From Buchnera aphidicola str. Ua (Uroleucon ambrosiae) (GTDB taxonomy: Bacteria; Pseudomonadota; Gammaproteobacteria; Enterobacterales; Enterobacteriaceae), in the NCBI RefSeq assembly GCF_000225465.1, contig NC_017259.1, forward strand, positions 1 to 64,000: a stretch of 64,000 bases of DNA, in the 5' to 3' direction. The notes under the pieces were generated by a model that saw only the letters and a list, made by a program, of their open reading frames with translations, was not told the origin of the DNA and searched no databases. The number at the start of each line of letters is the position of its first letter. Within the stretch, counting starts at the first letter, position 1. The translations under genes were made by a program, and so were the position numbers. Shown here piece by piece: positions 27,230-38,600 of the stretch.

Positions 27230-27304
27230 ATTAATACCTTTGATTTTTTAATAAAATATATTATTTATTGAAAATAAATATACTGATTTAATGTGTTGTT
27301 ATGA

Positions 27305-28681
27305 TTATTTTTTATGCGATTTTTGAGGTCGTTTCCAATTTTTTTTATAAATTTGTTCTTTTTTATTGCATACTAAACATGGTATGTTTACATCTTTTGT
27401 AACAGTAGTTCCTGCAGCAATAGTTGTATTTTTAATAATGTTTATAGGAGCAACTAATTGTGTGTTAGAACCAACGAATACATTATTACCAATAATAGTT
27501 TTTAATTTATTAGCACCATCATAGTTACATGTTACACTTCCAGCTCCAAAATTTACTTGAGAACCAAGTTCAGCATTACCGATATAACTTAAATGTTTTA
27601 CTTTAGATTTTTTTTTAATTATACTATGTTTAATTTCAACAAAATTTCCTATTGTGACATGTTTATCTAATTTAGCATTATCTTTTATATGAGTGAAGGG
27701 ACCTATCGTGCAATTTTTACCTATCTGACAATTTTCTATAATTGTATATGCCTGAATATTAGTATGACTATCAATAGTACTATTTTTAATGATACATCCT
27801 GGACCAATTTTCACATCATCACCTAAAACAACATGTTTTTCAAGAATTACTGCTGTATCTATTTCAACATTTTGACCATGTTTTAACGTCCCACGTAAAA
27901 TAAAATGAGAAGAATCTTTTAATATAATGCCGTTATCAAGTAATTTATTAATTTGTTTTTTTTGAAAAATATGTTCTACAATTGATAATTGTCTTTTATT
28001 ATTAATCCCTAATATTTCTTCTTGATTTAATGGTTGTATTGTTTTAATATAATGCTTTTCAAAGTAAGCTAAAGCAATAATATCAGTTGCATAAAATTCT
28101 TTGTTTTTATTTTTGTTATTAATTTTTTTTAACCATCTTTTTAAATCCTGACTTGGCGCAATAAATATTCCAGAATATATTTCTTTAATTTTTTTTTGTT
28201 TATCATTTGCATCATTTTCTTCAACTATACCGCTAACTCTTCCCTTAGTTCGTAAAATACGTCCATATCCATAAGGATTATTCATTTTTATTGTTAATAA
28301 ACTAATTTTAGAATTTTTTTTAGCGTATTGTAATTTTTTTATTGATTCAATAGATATTAAAGGAACGTCTCCATATAGCACTAAAATATTTTCATTATTA
28401 ATAATATTTTTTATAGCTAATAGTATTGCTTGACCTGTTCCTTGTGGATTTTTTTGTATAATCCATTCAATAGGAATATTATTAGGATTAGATACTTTGA
28501 TTTTTTTTTTATTGTTCCATACTAATATAATTTTTTTAGGTTTTATAGATTGTGCAGTATGAATAACATGATCTAAAATTGTTTTTCCTCCTAAAACATG
28601 CAATACTTTAGGAAAGTTTGATTGCATTCTAGTACCGTTTCCAGCAGCAAGTATTACTACGATAATTTTTTGTTTTAACAT
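27305..28681 (-). CDS. glmU: Bifunctional UDP-GlcNAc pyrophosphorylase / GlcN-1-P acetyltransferase
   Basis: Acetylates glucosamine-1-phosphate and couples it to UTP to give UDP-GlcNAc. The 458 residues (E. coli 456) have the nucleotidyltransferase signature LAAGNGTRM (11-19) with PKVLH, and a C-terminal left-handed beta helix of hexapeptide repeats ending in the acetyltransferase site (GNFVEIKHS, NYDGANK). glmU-glmS is kept as an operon but is not next to atpC as in E. coli. Confidence 0.97.
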   Translation of the reverse strand: MLKQKIIVVILAAGNGTRMQSNFPKVLHVLGGKTILDHVIHTAQSIKPKKIILVWNNKKKIKVSNPNNIPIEWIIQKNPQGTGQAILLAIKNIINNENILVLYGDVPLISIESIKKLQYAKKNSKISLLTIKMNNPYGYGRILRTKGRVSGIVEENDANDKQKKIKEIYSGIFIAPSQDLKRWLKKINNKNKNKEFYATDIIALAYFEKHYIKTIQPLNQEEILGINNKRQLSIVEHIFQKKQINKLLDNGIILKDSSHFILRGTLKHGQNVEIDTAVILEKHVVLGDDVKIGPGCIIKNSTIDSHTNIQAYTIIENCQIGKNCTIGPFTHIKDNAKLDKHVTIGNFVEIKHSIIKKKSKVKHLSYIGNAELGSQVNFGAGSVTCNYDGANKLKTIIGNNVFVGSNTQLVAPINIIKNTTIAAGTTVTKDVNIPCLVCNKKEQIYKKNWKRPQKSHKK

Positions 28682-28866
28682 AAATATCCTTGTATAAATT
28701 TTTGTAATATAATTATAAATATAAAATATTTTATTGAAAGAGAACGTGATAAGTTAATATTTTTTAGTTTTTTGAGTATATTAATGTTTATATAAATGAG
28801 ATTTTAATGAGTATACATAGAATATATTTTATAATAAAATATATTGTTTTTTATTAGGTTATCTTT

Positions 28867-29670
28867 ATGTATAAAGTCATCGTTTTAGATTTAGATGGAA
28901 CTTTGTTATCTTCAGACAATAAAATTACAAAATATACTAAAGAAATTATAGATATTTTAAAACAAAAAAAAATATATTTCATTTTAGCTTCAGGGCGTCA
29001 TTATATAGATGTTATTAAAATAAGAGACTTTTTAAAAATAAAAGCTTTTATGATTACTTCAAATGGTGCTAAAATTTATAATATAAATAATAAACTAATA
29101 TTTAGTGATAATTTAGATAAAAATATTGCTTTAATACTTTGTAAAATCGTATATAACGACTCAGATATTATTACGCACATATATCAAAATAATCAATGGT
29201 ATATTAATAACCAAAATATAAAAAATCGATTTTTACCAGATTTGTCATTATTAAAATATCAATATTTTCATCCTGATTATTTAATTTATAAAAATATTAG
29301 TAAAATTTTTTTTACAAGTCATAATTATAAAAAATTATATGTACTTAGAAAAAAAGTTATTGAATTGTTTAATAATAAAGTGTGTATTAATTTTTCAGAT
29401 CCTGCTTGTCTTGAAGTTGTATCCAAAAAAAGTTCTAAAAGTTATGGATTAAAATTAATATCTTATTTATTAAAAATATCTTTAGATAATTTTATTGCTT
29501 TTGGTGATGGTATGAATGATAAAGACATGTTAACTATTGTTGGTAAAGCATATATTATGAAAAATGCAGATATAAATTTAAAAAATGAATGTCCAAATAT
29601 TGAAATTATTGATAGTAATGATAATAATGGTGTTGCAAAATGTTTATATGATATTTTTATAAGAAAATAA
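28867..29670 (+). CDS. yigL: HAD-superfamily (Cof-type) phosphatase YigL
   Basis: Sugar-phosphate/pyridoxal-phosphate phosphatase of the Cof family. The 267 residues match E. coli YigL (266) along the whole length, including DLDGTLL (8-14) with the nucleophile Asp8, TSNGAKIY, and motif IV GDGMND (213-218). Its neighbour metE supports the identity: in E. coli the order is yigL-bioP-metR-metE. The physiological substrate in a symbiont is unknown; pyridoxal phosphate is one reported for E. coli YigL. Confidence 0.9.
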   Translation: MYKVIVLDLDGTLLSSDNKITKYTKEIIDILKQKKIYFILASGRHYIDVIKIRDFLKIKAFMITSNGAKIYNINNKLIFSDNLDKNIALILCKIVYNDSDIITHIYQNNQWYINNQNIKNRFLPDLSLLKYQYFHPDYLIYKNISKIFFTSHNYKKLYVLRKKVIELFNNKVCINFSDPACLEVVSKKSSKSYGLKLISYLLKISLDNFIAFGDGMNDKDMLTIVGKAYIMKNADINLKNECPNIEIIDSNDNNGVAKCLYDIFIRK

Positions 29671-30603
29671 AAAATATAGTATAAAATTTTAATAAATTTT
29701 TATTTTAATTATCAAATTAGTATTATATATAATAAATAAAATAGTAGTAATTAGACAGTATAAACTTATAAAATTAATATAATTTTTTATCTAATGATTT
29801 TTTTTATGATTATATATATCTTGATGTTATGTTTTATAAAGTTTTATTTTCTATTGTTGAAATTAAGTGGTAATTAATTTTTTAGAATAATTTATTACTT
29901 AATCAAATAGTGTAAAAATGTATATTTTTTAATTAAATTATTGAAAAAATATAATATATTATTTGTTATCACATAGATATTCTCACAGAAGGTTATAAAA
30001 AATATTACTATATATTACTTCTATTATTAGTACATAAATCGACTAATAATATTAGATATAATATTTTTTTAAAAAAAAATATTATTTTTCAAAATAATTA
30101 AATAATTTATAAATGAAAGTAATTATAATAAAATATTAAATATAAATAGTATTTCTTAGTTTGTGATTATTTTTTGATTATTATTTGATCATCAGATATA
30201 TAATAAATTTAATATAATGATATAGATTCAATATTATATATAATATTTCTTTACATAATTACAGTCAAATACTTACCAAAATAGGAAAATCAAATAAAAT
30301 TATTATTTCTGATGAATATAATGTATATTTTATTTTTTTTATAATTCATTGATAAATTTAATAATTGTCACTCATTTAGAATAGAAGTTGTATTTTAGTT
30401 TTTTTCAATAAACTATTTTTTAATATTTTTTATATTTTGAGAGATTGTAATCTTCATGACAAGATTTTTTATTTTGATAATTAACTATTTATATATGATA
30501 ATTTTTTTAAAGATTAAAAGTATATAATATACTTTTAATACACCGCAATTATCAATCTAATATTTTAAGAAATGATTTAATTATTAATCATAGGATATTA
30601 AAT
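29671..30603. other. 933-bp gap, site of lost bioP (yigM) and metR
   Basis: A very AT-rich stretch without a credible open frame on either strand. In E. coli the two genes between yigL and metE are bioP (a biotin transporter) and metR (the LysR-type activator of metE). The gap is about half their combined length and holds no readable remnant, so it looks like old erosion. A perfect palindrome sits near its right end. Confidence 0.7.
30513..30539. repeat. 27-bp perfect palindrome upstream of metE
   Basis: ATTAAAAGTATA (30513-30524) and TATACTTTTAAT (30528-30539) are perfect 12-base inverted arms around TAA, 64 bases before the metE start. It does not resemble the MetJ box (AGACGTCT) or the MetR site (TGAA...TTCA). 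It could be an operator, a 5' UTR hairpin or a chance product of AT bias. Confidence 0.6.
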
Positions 30604-32886
30604 ATGACAATTTTAAACCATACTCTCGGATTTCCAAGAATAGGTTTATATCGTGAGTTAAAAAAAGCTCAAGAAAAATATTGGTCTGGTAACTTAACAC
30701 GTAATGAACTTTTATTAGAAGGTTTTAAAATACGAAAAAAAAATTGGGAGATACAAAAAGAAGCAGGTATAGATTATATACCAGTTGGAGATTTTGCTTG
30801 GTACGATCATGTGTTAACTACTACTATGATGCTAGGCAATATTCCAGAAAGACATCACATTATTAATTCTAGTGATGATATTGATTTAGATTGTTTATTT
30901 CGTATAGCAAGAGGTTTTGCTCCAGATGTTTCTGCGTCAGAAATGACTAAATGGTTTAATACTAATTATCATTATATTGTTCCAGAATTTTATCAAAATA
31001 CAGTATTTAAATTTTCTTGGAAACAAATTTTAGATGAAGTAGATGAAGCATTATCACTAGGATATAAAGTTAAACCAATAATTTTAGGTCCAATTACATA
31101 TCTTTGGTTGGGAAAAGTTAAAGGAGAATACTTTGATCGTTTAAATATTTTAAAAGATATTATTCCAATATATCAATATATTTTAAAACAATTATCAAAT
31201 CGGGGTATTGATTTAATACAAGTTGATGAACCTGCTTTAGTTTTAGAATTACCTAAAAAATGGAGAGATGCTTATTATGATGTGTATAAACATTTAAATG
31301 GAGATATTAAATTATTACTTACAACATATTTTGATAGTATTGAACATAATATAAGTTTTATTCGTAATTTACCAGTTCAAGGTATTCATATTGATTTAGT
31401 ATATGGAAAATATGATTTAATCAATTTTATTTCAAAAATACCAACAGAATGGATATTATCTTTAGGTGTAATTAATGGGAGAAATATTTGGCGTGCCGAT
31501 CTTGTAAAATGGTTTCAACTTATTATGCCTATTATAAATAATAATAGAGATATACTGATTGGTTCGTCTTGTTCTTTATTACATACTCCTATGGATTTAA
31601 AAACAGAACAATCTTTAGATCCAGAAGTGAAAAATTGGTTTTCTTTTGCAGTTCAAAAATGTACAGAATTAAAATTATTATCTAATGCTTTAAATGAGAA
31701 TAATTTAGATTTAATTAAACAATGGAGCTCACCGATTCATAATCGTGTTTTTTCTAAAAAAGTACATAATATTGAAGTGCAAAAACGTTTATCAAATTCT
31801 TTTAATTATAAATATAAACGTTCTAATGCTTATAATATTCGGGCTGTAGAACAGCATAAAAAATTTAATTTTCCTATCTTACCAACAACAACTATTGGTT
31901 CTTTTCCTCAAACTGTTGATATAAGAAAATTACGACGAGATTTTAAATCTGGATTAATTAGTGAACAAGAATATCATAATAGTATTAAAAATAATATTAA
32001 AAAAGTTATCAAAATACAAGAAGAATTAGATATAGATGTATTAGTACATGGTGAATCCGAAAGAAATGATATGGTAGAATATTTTGGTGAACATTTGGAT
32101 GGATTTGTATTTACAGAAAATGGATGGGTACAGAGTTATGGTTCACGTTGTGTCAAACCTCCTATTATTATTGGAGATATTAGTCGCATTCAACCTATTA
32201 CTATAGAATGGTCTAAATATGCTCAATCTTTAACAAAAAAACCTGTTAAAGGCATGTTAACAGGACCAGTTACAATTTTATTTTGGTCTTTCCCACGAGA
32301 AGATATTTCATTAAAAAAAATTGCAACACAAATAGCATTTGCGCTACGTGATGAAGTATTAGATTTAGAAAAATCAAAAATAGAAATTATTCAAATTGAT
32401 GAACCAGCATTACGTGAAGGTTTACCTTTACATAAAAGTGATTGGCCTGAATATTTATCATGGGCAGTTAAGACATTTCAGTTAAGTTCATCAAGTGTCA
32501 AAAATACCACACAAATACATACACATATGTGCTATTCTGAATTTAACGATATCATGGATTCTATTGCTTTGTTAGATGCTGATGTTATTACTATTGAAAC
32601 AGCTCGATCAGATATGAAATTATTACAATCATTTCAAAAATTCAAATATCTTAATGAAGTTGGTCCTGGAGTATATGATATTCATTCTGCTAATATACCA
32701 AGTATAGAGTCGATCTATAAACTTTTAAATATAGCAAGAAAATATATTCCCTTTAAACGTCTATGGGTTAATCCCGATTGCGGTTTAAAAACAAGAAATT
32801 GGAATGAAACAATATTATCTTTAAAAAATATGATAATATCGACTAAAAAAATTAGAAATCAAATTATTAGTAATCAAATAACTTGA
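30604..32886 (+). CDS. metE: Cobalamin-independent methionine synthase
   Basis: Transfers the methyl group of 5-methyl-tetrahydropteroyl-triglutamate to homocysteine, the last step of methionine synthesis. The 760 residues (E. coli 753) include both beta-barrels. The zinc ligands His641 and Cys643 (in HTHMC) and Cys726 (in NPDCGLKTR) fall at the same numbers as in E. coli. With metF at 49395 the symbiont can make methionine from homocysteine. The activator gene metR is gone. Confidence 0.98.
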   Translation: MTILNHTLGFPRIGLYRELKKAQEKYWSGNLTRNELLLEGFKIRKKNWEIQKEAGIDYIPVGDFAWYDHVLTTTMMLGNIPERHHIINSSDDIDLDCLFRIARGFAPDVSASEMTKWFNTNYHYIVPEFYQNTVFKFSWKQILDEVDEALSLGYKVKPIILGPITYLWLGKVKGEYFDRLNILKDIIPIYQYILKQLSNRGIDLIQVDEPALVLELPKKWRDAYYDVYKHLNGDIKLLLTTYFDSIEHNISFIRNLPVQGIHIDLVYGKYDLINFISKIPTEWILSLGVINGRNIWRADLVKWFQLIMPIINNNRDILIGSSCSLLHTPMDLKTEQSLDPEVKNWFSFAVQKCTELKLLSNALNENNLDLIKQWSSPIHNRVFSKKVHNIEVQKRLSNSFNYKYKRSNAYNIRAVEQHKKFNFPILPTTTIGSFPQTVDIRKLRRDFKSGLISEQEYHNSIKNNIKKVIKIQEELDIDVLVHGESERNDMVEYFGEHLDGFVFTENGWVQSYGSRCVKPPIIIGDISRIQPITIEWSKYAQSLTKKPVKGMLTGPVTILFWSFPREDISLKKIATQIAFALRDEVLDLEKSKIEIIQIDEPALREGLPLHKSDWPEYLSWAVKTFQLSSSSVKNTTQIHTHMCYSEFNDIMDSIALLDADVITIETARSDMKLLQSFQKFKYLNEVGPGVYDIHSANIPSIESIYKLLNIARKYIPFKRLWVNPDCGLKTRNWNETILSLKNMIISTKKIRNQIISNQIT

Positions 32887-32899
32887 TTATTGGTATGAT

Positions 32900-32950
32900 A
32901 TTAAATCATCTTTTAGAATATTTAACAATCTAAATGATGATTTAATTTTT
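32900..32950. terminator. Compound hairpin between convergent metE and purH
   Basis: ATTAAATCATC (32900-32910) pairs with GATGATTTAAT (32936-32946), and inside the loop TTTAGA (32912-32917) pairs with TCTAAA (32929-32934). T's follow to 32950. The T tail favours termination of metE on the + strand; its position between convergent genes suggests it also stops purH transcripts. Confidence 0.65.
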
Positions 32951-33008
32951 ATAAATGTTTTATTTAAAAAAAAATAATGATAATTATTCTATTTTTTAAT
33001 AAATATAA

Positions 33009-34586
33009 TTAATGTTTAAAATGACGCTGATTAGTAAAAATCATTGCTATATCATGTTCATTTGCCGCTTGAATTATTTCTTGATCGCGTATTGAACCTC
33101 CTGGTTGAACAATACATTTAATACCAATAGAAGCAGCACTATCAATTCCATCTCTAAAAGGAAAAAAAGCATCAGAAGCCATTGTAGCACCTATAATTTT
33201 ATGACCTTGATCTTGTGCTTTTATATTAGCTAATTTTGTAGAATAAATTCTACTCATTTGACCAGCTCCTATACCAATAGTTACTTGATTGCGTCCGTAT
33301 ACAATTGCATTTGATTTTACAAATTTAGCTACAGTCCAACAAAAAATAGCATCTTTAAATTCTATTTTTGTTGGAATACGTTTTGTAACTATAATCCATT
33401 CTTTATGATCTATATTATCTAAATCATATTCTTGTACGAGCAAACCATTCGTAATTCTTTTTAAATCTAATCCTATTTTTTCATTTTTAAATTTACCAGT
33501 AGTTAGTATTCTGATATTTTTTTTAGTTTGTAATATTTTTTTTGCGAATATATTAATTTCAGGTGCTATTATTACTTCAATAAATTGTGTATCAATAATA
33601 GTTTTAGCTGTTTTCATATCTAAGATATCATTAAAAGCAATTATTCCTCCAAATGCTGAAATAGGATCAGCATAATATGCTGATAAATATGCTTTTAAAA
33701 TGCAATTACTTACTGCAACACCACATGGATTTCCATGTTTTACAATAGCACATGCTGGTGTTTTGAATTTTTTGACACATTCTAATGCTATATCAGCATC
33801 TGCTATATTATTATATGATAAAGTTTTTCCTTGTATCTGTTTTGCAGTACTAATAGTTCCAGATTGACAGATATGTTTTTCTATGTAAAAAGATGCTTGT
33901 TGATGATGATTTTCACCATATCTTAAGTCTTGTTTTTTATAAAAGAAAAATGTATTTTTTTGGAAATAAATTATGACTATTGTTTTTATGAAAATTATTT
34001 TTTGAATAAAATATTCTGAAATCATTTTTTCATAAGATGATGTATATTCAAACGCTTTAGATGCTAAATTAAATCTATTTTCTATATTTATAGTATTATT
34101 TTTAATAGATTCTATAATCTTCTTAACATCATTAATATCTACGATGACTATAACATTTTGATAGTTTTTTGCAGCTGCTCGTACTAACGTAGGTCCACCA
34201 ATATCAATATTTTCTATAATATCATTTATACTATTTTTTGAAATATTTTGTATTATTTTATTAAATGGATAAAAATTTACAATGACTATATCTATTGGTA
34301 AAATATCATATAGCTTCATGGTTTTTTCATCTTGATTTTGTCTTCTTAAAATTCCACCCATAATTTTAGGATGCAACGTTTTAACACGTCCATTCATGAT
34401 TTCAGGAAATTTGGTATAATTTGATATTTCTGTTACAGGTATATTATTTTTTTTTAAAATAGTTGCAGTTCCATCTGTTGAAAATAACTTGATTTTATTT
34501 GTAATTAATGTTTGTGCTATTGTTAAAATATTTTCTTTATCTGAGACACTAATTAAAGCATTTTTTATAAGATTAGTTGGTAACAT
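33009..34586 (-). CDS. purH: Bifunctional AICAR transformylase / IMP cyclohydrolase
   Basis: Catalyses the last two steps of IMP synthesis. The 525 residues (E. coli 529) include the N-terminal MGS-like cyclohydrolase domain (KTLHPKIMGGIL) and the C-terminal transformylase domain with YGENHHQQ, AIVKHGNPCGVA and the terminal motif RHFKH. AICAR is also a by-product of histidine synthesis, so this enzyme would recycle it. purD, its E. coli operon partner, is not next to it. Confidence 0.97.
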   Translation of the reverse strand: MLPTNLIKNALISVSDKENILTIAQTLITNKIKLFSTDGTATILKKNNIPVTEISNYTKFPEIMNGRVKTLHPKIMGGILRRQNQDEKTMKLYDILPIDIVIVNFYPFNKIIQNISKNSINDIIENIDIGGPTLVRAAAKNYQNVIVIVDINDVKKIIESIKNNTINIENRFNLASKAFEYTSSYEKMISEYFIQKIIFIKTIVIIYFQKNTFFFYKKQDLRYGENHHQQASFYIEKHICQSGTISTAKQIQGKTLSYNNIADADIALECVKKFKTPACAIVKHGNPCGVAVSNCILKAYLSAYYADPISAFGGIIAFNDILDMKTAKTIIDTQFIEVIIAPEINIFAKKILQTKKNIRILTTGKFKNEKIGLDLKRITNGLLVQEYDLDNIDHKEWIIVTKRIPTKIEFKDAIFCWTVAKFVKSNAIVYGRNQVTIGIGAGQMSRIYSTKLANIKAQDQGHKIIGATMASDAFFPFRDGIDSAASIGIKCIVQPGGSIRDQEIIQAANEHDIAMIFTNQRHFKH

Positions 34587-34718
34587 AATAGACTTTCTTT
34601 TTTGTAAATAGAAAAAATTAAATAATTTCTTATACTATAAAATTTTTTGATATTTATATTATTAAAATAAATATAAATATGTTTTAAATTAATTATAATA
34701 GATATAATGTTTAAAATG

Positions 34719-34735
34719 AGGGGCATAATGCCCCT
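34719..34735 (-). terminator. GC-rich hairpin after hupA
   Basis: AGGGGC (34719-34724) and GCCCCT (34730-34735) form a stem around ATAAT. On the - strand it is followed by ATTTTAA. It lies 34 bases past the hupA stop and before the purH start, so it probably ends the hupA transcript. It stands out as one of the most GC-rich spots nearby. Confidence 0.7.
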
Positions 34736-34769
34736 TATAAATTTTTGAGATATATAAATAAGATAATTA

Positions 34770-35042
34770 TTATTTAATTGCATTTTTAAATGTTTTACCA
34801 GATGTAAAACTTGGTACTTTAGTAGCAGGGATTTGTATTTCTTTACCTGTTTGAGGATTTCTTCCTATACGAGATGATCTTAAATTAACTTTAAAAGTAC
34901 CAAAACCAACTATTTGTACTGATTCTCCTTTTTTTAAAGAGTCAATTATAGTTGATAATGTTGTTTCTAAGGTTATTTTAGCTTGTATTTTAGATACATT
35001 AGATTTTTTAGATATAACGCTAATTAATTGAGTTTTATTCAT
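34770..35042 (-). CDS. hupA: DNA-binding protein HU-alpha
   Basis: Nucleoid-associated protein that bends and compacts DNA. At 90 residues it equals E. coli HupA, and it is closer to HupA than HupB (start [15 protein letters not shown], and [14 protein letters not shown] with the DNA-intercalating proline in the arm). AAGGAAAAAT precedes the ATG. If no second HU gene exists it would act as a homodimer. Confidence 0.96.
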   Translation of the reverse strand: MNKTQLISVISKKSNVSKIQAKITLETTLSTIIDSLKKGESVQIVGFGTFKVNLRSSRIGRNPQTGKEIQIPATKVPSFTSGKTFKNAIK

Positions 35043-35654
35043 TATTTTTCCTTTTTTATTTAAATCTGAAAACTAATAATTTATTAATTCATTATTTTTT
35101 TAAATTTAGATAGAAAATTTTACTTGAAAAACTACATTTTTTTTTGTATTTTTAACTTTTTTTATACATGTATAATATAAAAAGAAAAAATATAATTTTT
35201 TATTGTGTATGAATAAATATTTATGTTATGAAAATAAATATAAAAAAAGAAGAATTGTTTAAAAATGCATTCATGATAGAGATTAAACTTTATAATATAT
35301 ATAAACATTATTAAAAAATAATATATAGAAAAAATATATGTATATTGATATATTCTATTAATAATATGTATATTTGTTTTAATCGAATATTATTTAATAT
35401 TTTAAGATTGTTATATATCACATAATAAACACTATTAATTCTTAAAACTAAGTTTATATAAATATATTAAAAATTTTATTTTTTAAATTAATTATTTATT
35501 TAATATTATAATATAAAACAAATAATTTTAAGAACAGTTAATATCTTATAAAATAATAATTTCAATATTATTTAAAATTATTATATTTTTTTCTGCGGCT
35601 GCTGTTAAGAGCAGCCATAATTTAAATATATATTAAAATATTAAAATAATTATT
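35043..35654. other. 612-bp gap between rpoC and hupA
   Basis: AT-rich spacer without a convincing gene. In E. coli the thi operon, rsd, nudC, hemE, nfi and yjaG lie between rpoC and hupA; all are absent. A 28-codon frame from 35228 has no recognisable product. The region should hold the hupA promoter at its left side and the end of the rpoBC transcript at its right side (hairpin at 35597). Confidence 0.6.
35597..35616 (-). terminator. Hairpin downstream of rpoC
   Basis: GGCTGCT (35597-35603) pairs with AGCAGCC (35610-35616) around a six-base loop, 38 bases past the rpoC stop. The stem is GC-rich for this genome, so it has probably been kept by selection. On the - strand an A tract, not a T tract, follows, so it is not a classical intrinsic terminator; it may act as a 3' end stabiliser or with another factor. 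Confidence 0.5.
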
Positions 35655-38600
35655 TTATTTTTCTGTGAGAGTAGAATTTAATAATTCTGAAAGACTAGCA
35701 GAAGCTTCTTCTGCACTCACGTGAGAACTACTAATCATTGGATGATGTTTTTTTTGTCTACGATTTAAACGTTCTTTATGATATGCATATCCTGTCCCTG
35801 CAGGAATTAAACGTCCGACAATTACATTTTCTTTTAAACCTCTAAGTTCGTCTTTTTTTCCTGCGACTGCAGACTCAGTTAATACTCTTGTTGTTTCTTG
35901 AAAAGAAGCGGCAGATATAAAAGATTCTGTTGCAAGTGATGCCTTTGTAATACCTAACAAGTCTCTTAAAAAAGTAGCAGGTATCTTGTTATTTTTTTCT
36001 AAAATACGATTAGACATTTTAATGCGTGAAAACTCTACTTGCTCGCCATCTAAAAACGTTGAATCTCCTGATTTTAATATAGTAGCTTTTCTTAACATTT
36101 GTCTAATAATGACTTCAATATGTTTATCATTAATTTTTACACCTTGAAGTCGATATACTTCTTGGACTTCATTAACAATATATTTTGTTACTGCTTGAAC
36201 TCCTCTGAGTCTTAAAATATCATGTGGTGATTCTGGTCCATCAGATATAATATCACCTTTTTCTACTCGTTCTCCTTCAAAAACATTTAATTGTCTCCAT
36301 TTTGGAATCATTTCTTCATAAGCATCATTACCATTAACTGGAGTAATAATTAATCGTCTTTTTCCTTTTGTTTCTTTTCCAAAAGATATGATACCATTAA
36401 TTTCTGCTAAAATTGCTGATTCTTTTGGACGTCTAGCTTCAAATAAATCTGCTACTCTTGGTAAGCCACCAGTAATATCTCTAGTTCCTCCTGATTCTTG
36501 TGGTACTCTTGCTAATGTATCACCAGAGCTAATTTTTACCCCATCTTCAAGTTGAACAATAGCTTTTCCAGGTAAAAAATATTGTGCAGGCATGTCTGTT
36601 CCTGAAATTAGTACATCATGACCATGATGATCAATAATTTTTAATGCAGGTCTTAAATCTTTACCAATAGACATTCTCTCTGCTGTATCTAATATTACTA
36701 TAGACGATAAACCTGTTAATTCATCAGCTTGCCTGGTAATACTCTGACCATCTATCATATCTACAAATCGCACAAAACCATTAACTTCAGTAATGACTGG
36801 AATAGTATGTGGATCCCATTTTGCAACAGTTTCTCCAGAATTAACTTGTTCACCAGCTCCCTTGGCCATAATTGCTCCATAAGGAATTTTATAACTTTCT
36901 TGAGTTCGTCCAAAATTATCAATAATGTTTAGTGAAACATTTCTAGAAGTAATAACAATCTTTCCATTAGAATTTTTTACAGATTTAGCATTATTAAGAT
37001 TAATCATACCCTGAGTTCTAACTTGAATACTAGATTCTGATGCTGCTCTTGATGCGGCTCCTCCAATGTGAAAAGTTCTCATAGTTAATTGTGTACCAGG
37101 CTCTCCTATAGATTGAGCAGCAATGACTCCAATAGCTTCACCTTTATTTACTAAATTACCCCGAGCTAAATCACGACCATAACAATAAGCACAGACACCA
37201 AAATCAGTATCACAGTTTACTACTGATCTTACTTTAACAGTATCTATAGAATTTTTTTGTAGAAGATCACATAATTGTTCATTAAGTAATGTATTTCTTT
37301 CAATTAAAATATTTTTAGTATTAGGAATATTAATATTTTTTGCAGTGACTCGTCCTAATACTCGTTCACGTAAAGGTTCTTTAACATCTCCTCCTTCAAT
37401 TAATGGTGTCATTAAAATTCCTTCATGTGTTTGACAATCGTCTTGTGTGACAACTAAGTCTTGCGCAACATCTACTAAACGACGTGTTAAATATCCAGAA
37501 TTAGCAGTTTTTAAAGCAGTGTCTGCTAATCCTTTTCGTGCTCCATGAGTAGAAATAAAATATTGCAATACATTTAAACCTTCTCGAAAATTAGCTGTAA
37601 TTGGTGTTTCAATAATAGAACCATCTGGTTTAGCCATTAAACCTCTCATACCAGCTAATTGACGAATTTGTGCAGCAGAACCTCTTGCTCCTGAATCTGC
37701 CATCATAAATATACTATTAAAAGATATTTGTGTTTGTTTTGAACCTATTTTATTAATCACAGATTCTGTAGATAAATTTTTCATCATAGCTTTTGCTACA
37801 CGTTCATTTGCTGCTGCCCAAATATCAATCACTTTGTTATATCTTTCACCTGATGTTACTAATCCTGATTGAAATTGTTCTTGTATTTCAGCTACTTCAA
37901 TTTCTGCTTCACTGATAATATTTGCTTTTTTTTCAGGTATCACCATATCATCAATACCAACTGAAGATCCTGATCGTGCTGCATAAGCAAAACCGGTATA
38001 CATAATTTGATCAGCAAAAAATACAGTAGGTTTAATGCCTAAAATACGATAACAAGTATTCAGCATTTTAGAGATATCTTTTTTTCCTAAAGTTTGATTG
38101 ATGATACTAAAAGGAAGTCCTTTTGGAATAATCATCCATAAAATCGCTCGTCCAATCGTAGTAGACACTATCTTTTTTCTTGGAGTAAAACTGTTATCTT
38201 CATTTTTTTTATATTCTATTATTCGTACTTTAACTGCAGCATGTAATTCAGCAATTCCTAAATGATATACTTTTTCTGCTTCATTAGAGCTGTTTAATAA
38301 CATACCTTCGCCCTTGCTATTAATTTTCTCGCGAGTCATATAATATAAACCTAATACAACATCTTGAGAAGGTACGATAATTGGCTCTCCATTAGCTGGA
38401 GATAGTATATTATTTGTTGACATCATTAAGGCTCTAGATTCTAATTGTGATTCTAGAGTAAGAGGGACATGTACAGCCATTTGATCACCATCAAAATCAG
38501 CATTATAAGCCGCACATACTAAAGGATGTAGTTGAATAGCTTTGCCTTCTATAAGAACTGGTTCAAATGCTTGTATACCTAATCTATGTAAAGTAGGTGC

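Noticed and set aside
30513..30539. MetJ or MetR operator at metE
   Set aside because: The palindrome lacks AGACGTCT-like repeats and the TGAA...TTCA core.
34565..34783. 72-codon frame between hupA and purH on the - strand
   Set aside because: It overlaps the ends of both genes, covers the hupA terminator and is pure Ile/Asn/Tyr/Leu low-complexity sequence.
35228..35314. 28-codon frame starting MKINIKKEELFK in the rpoC-hupA gap
   Set aside because: No ribosome binding site or similarity; frames of this size are expected by chance in such spacers.
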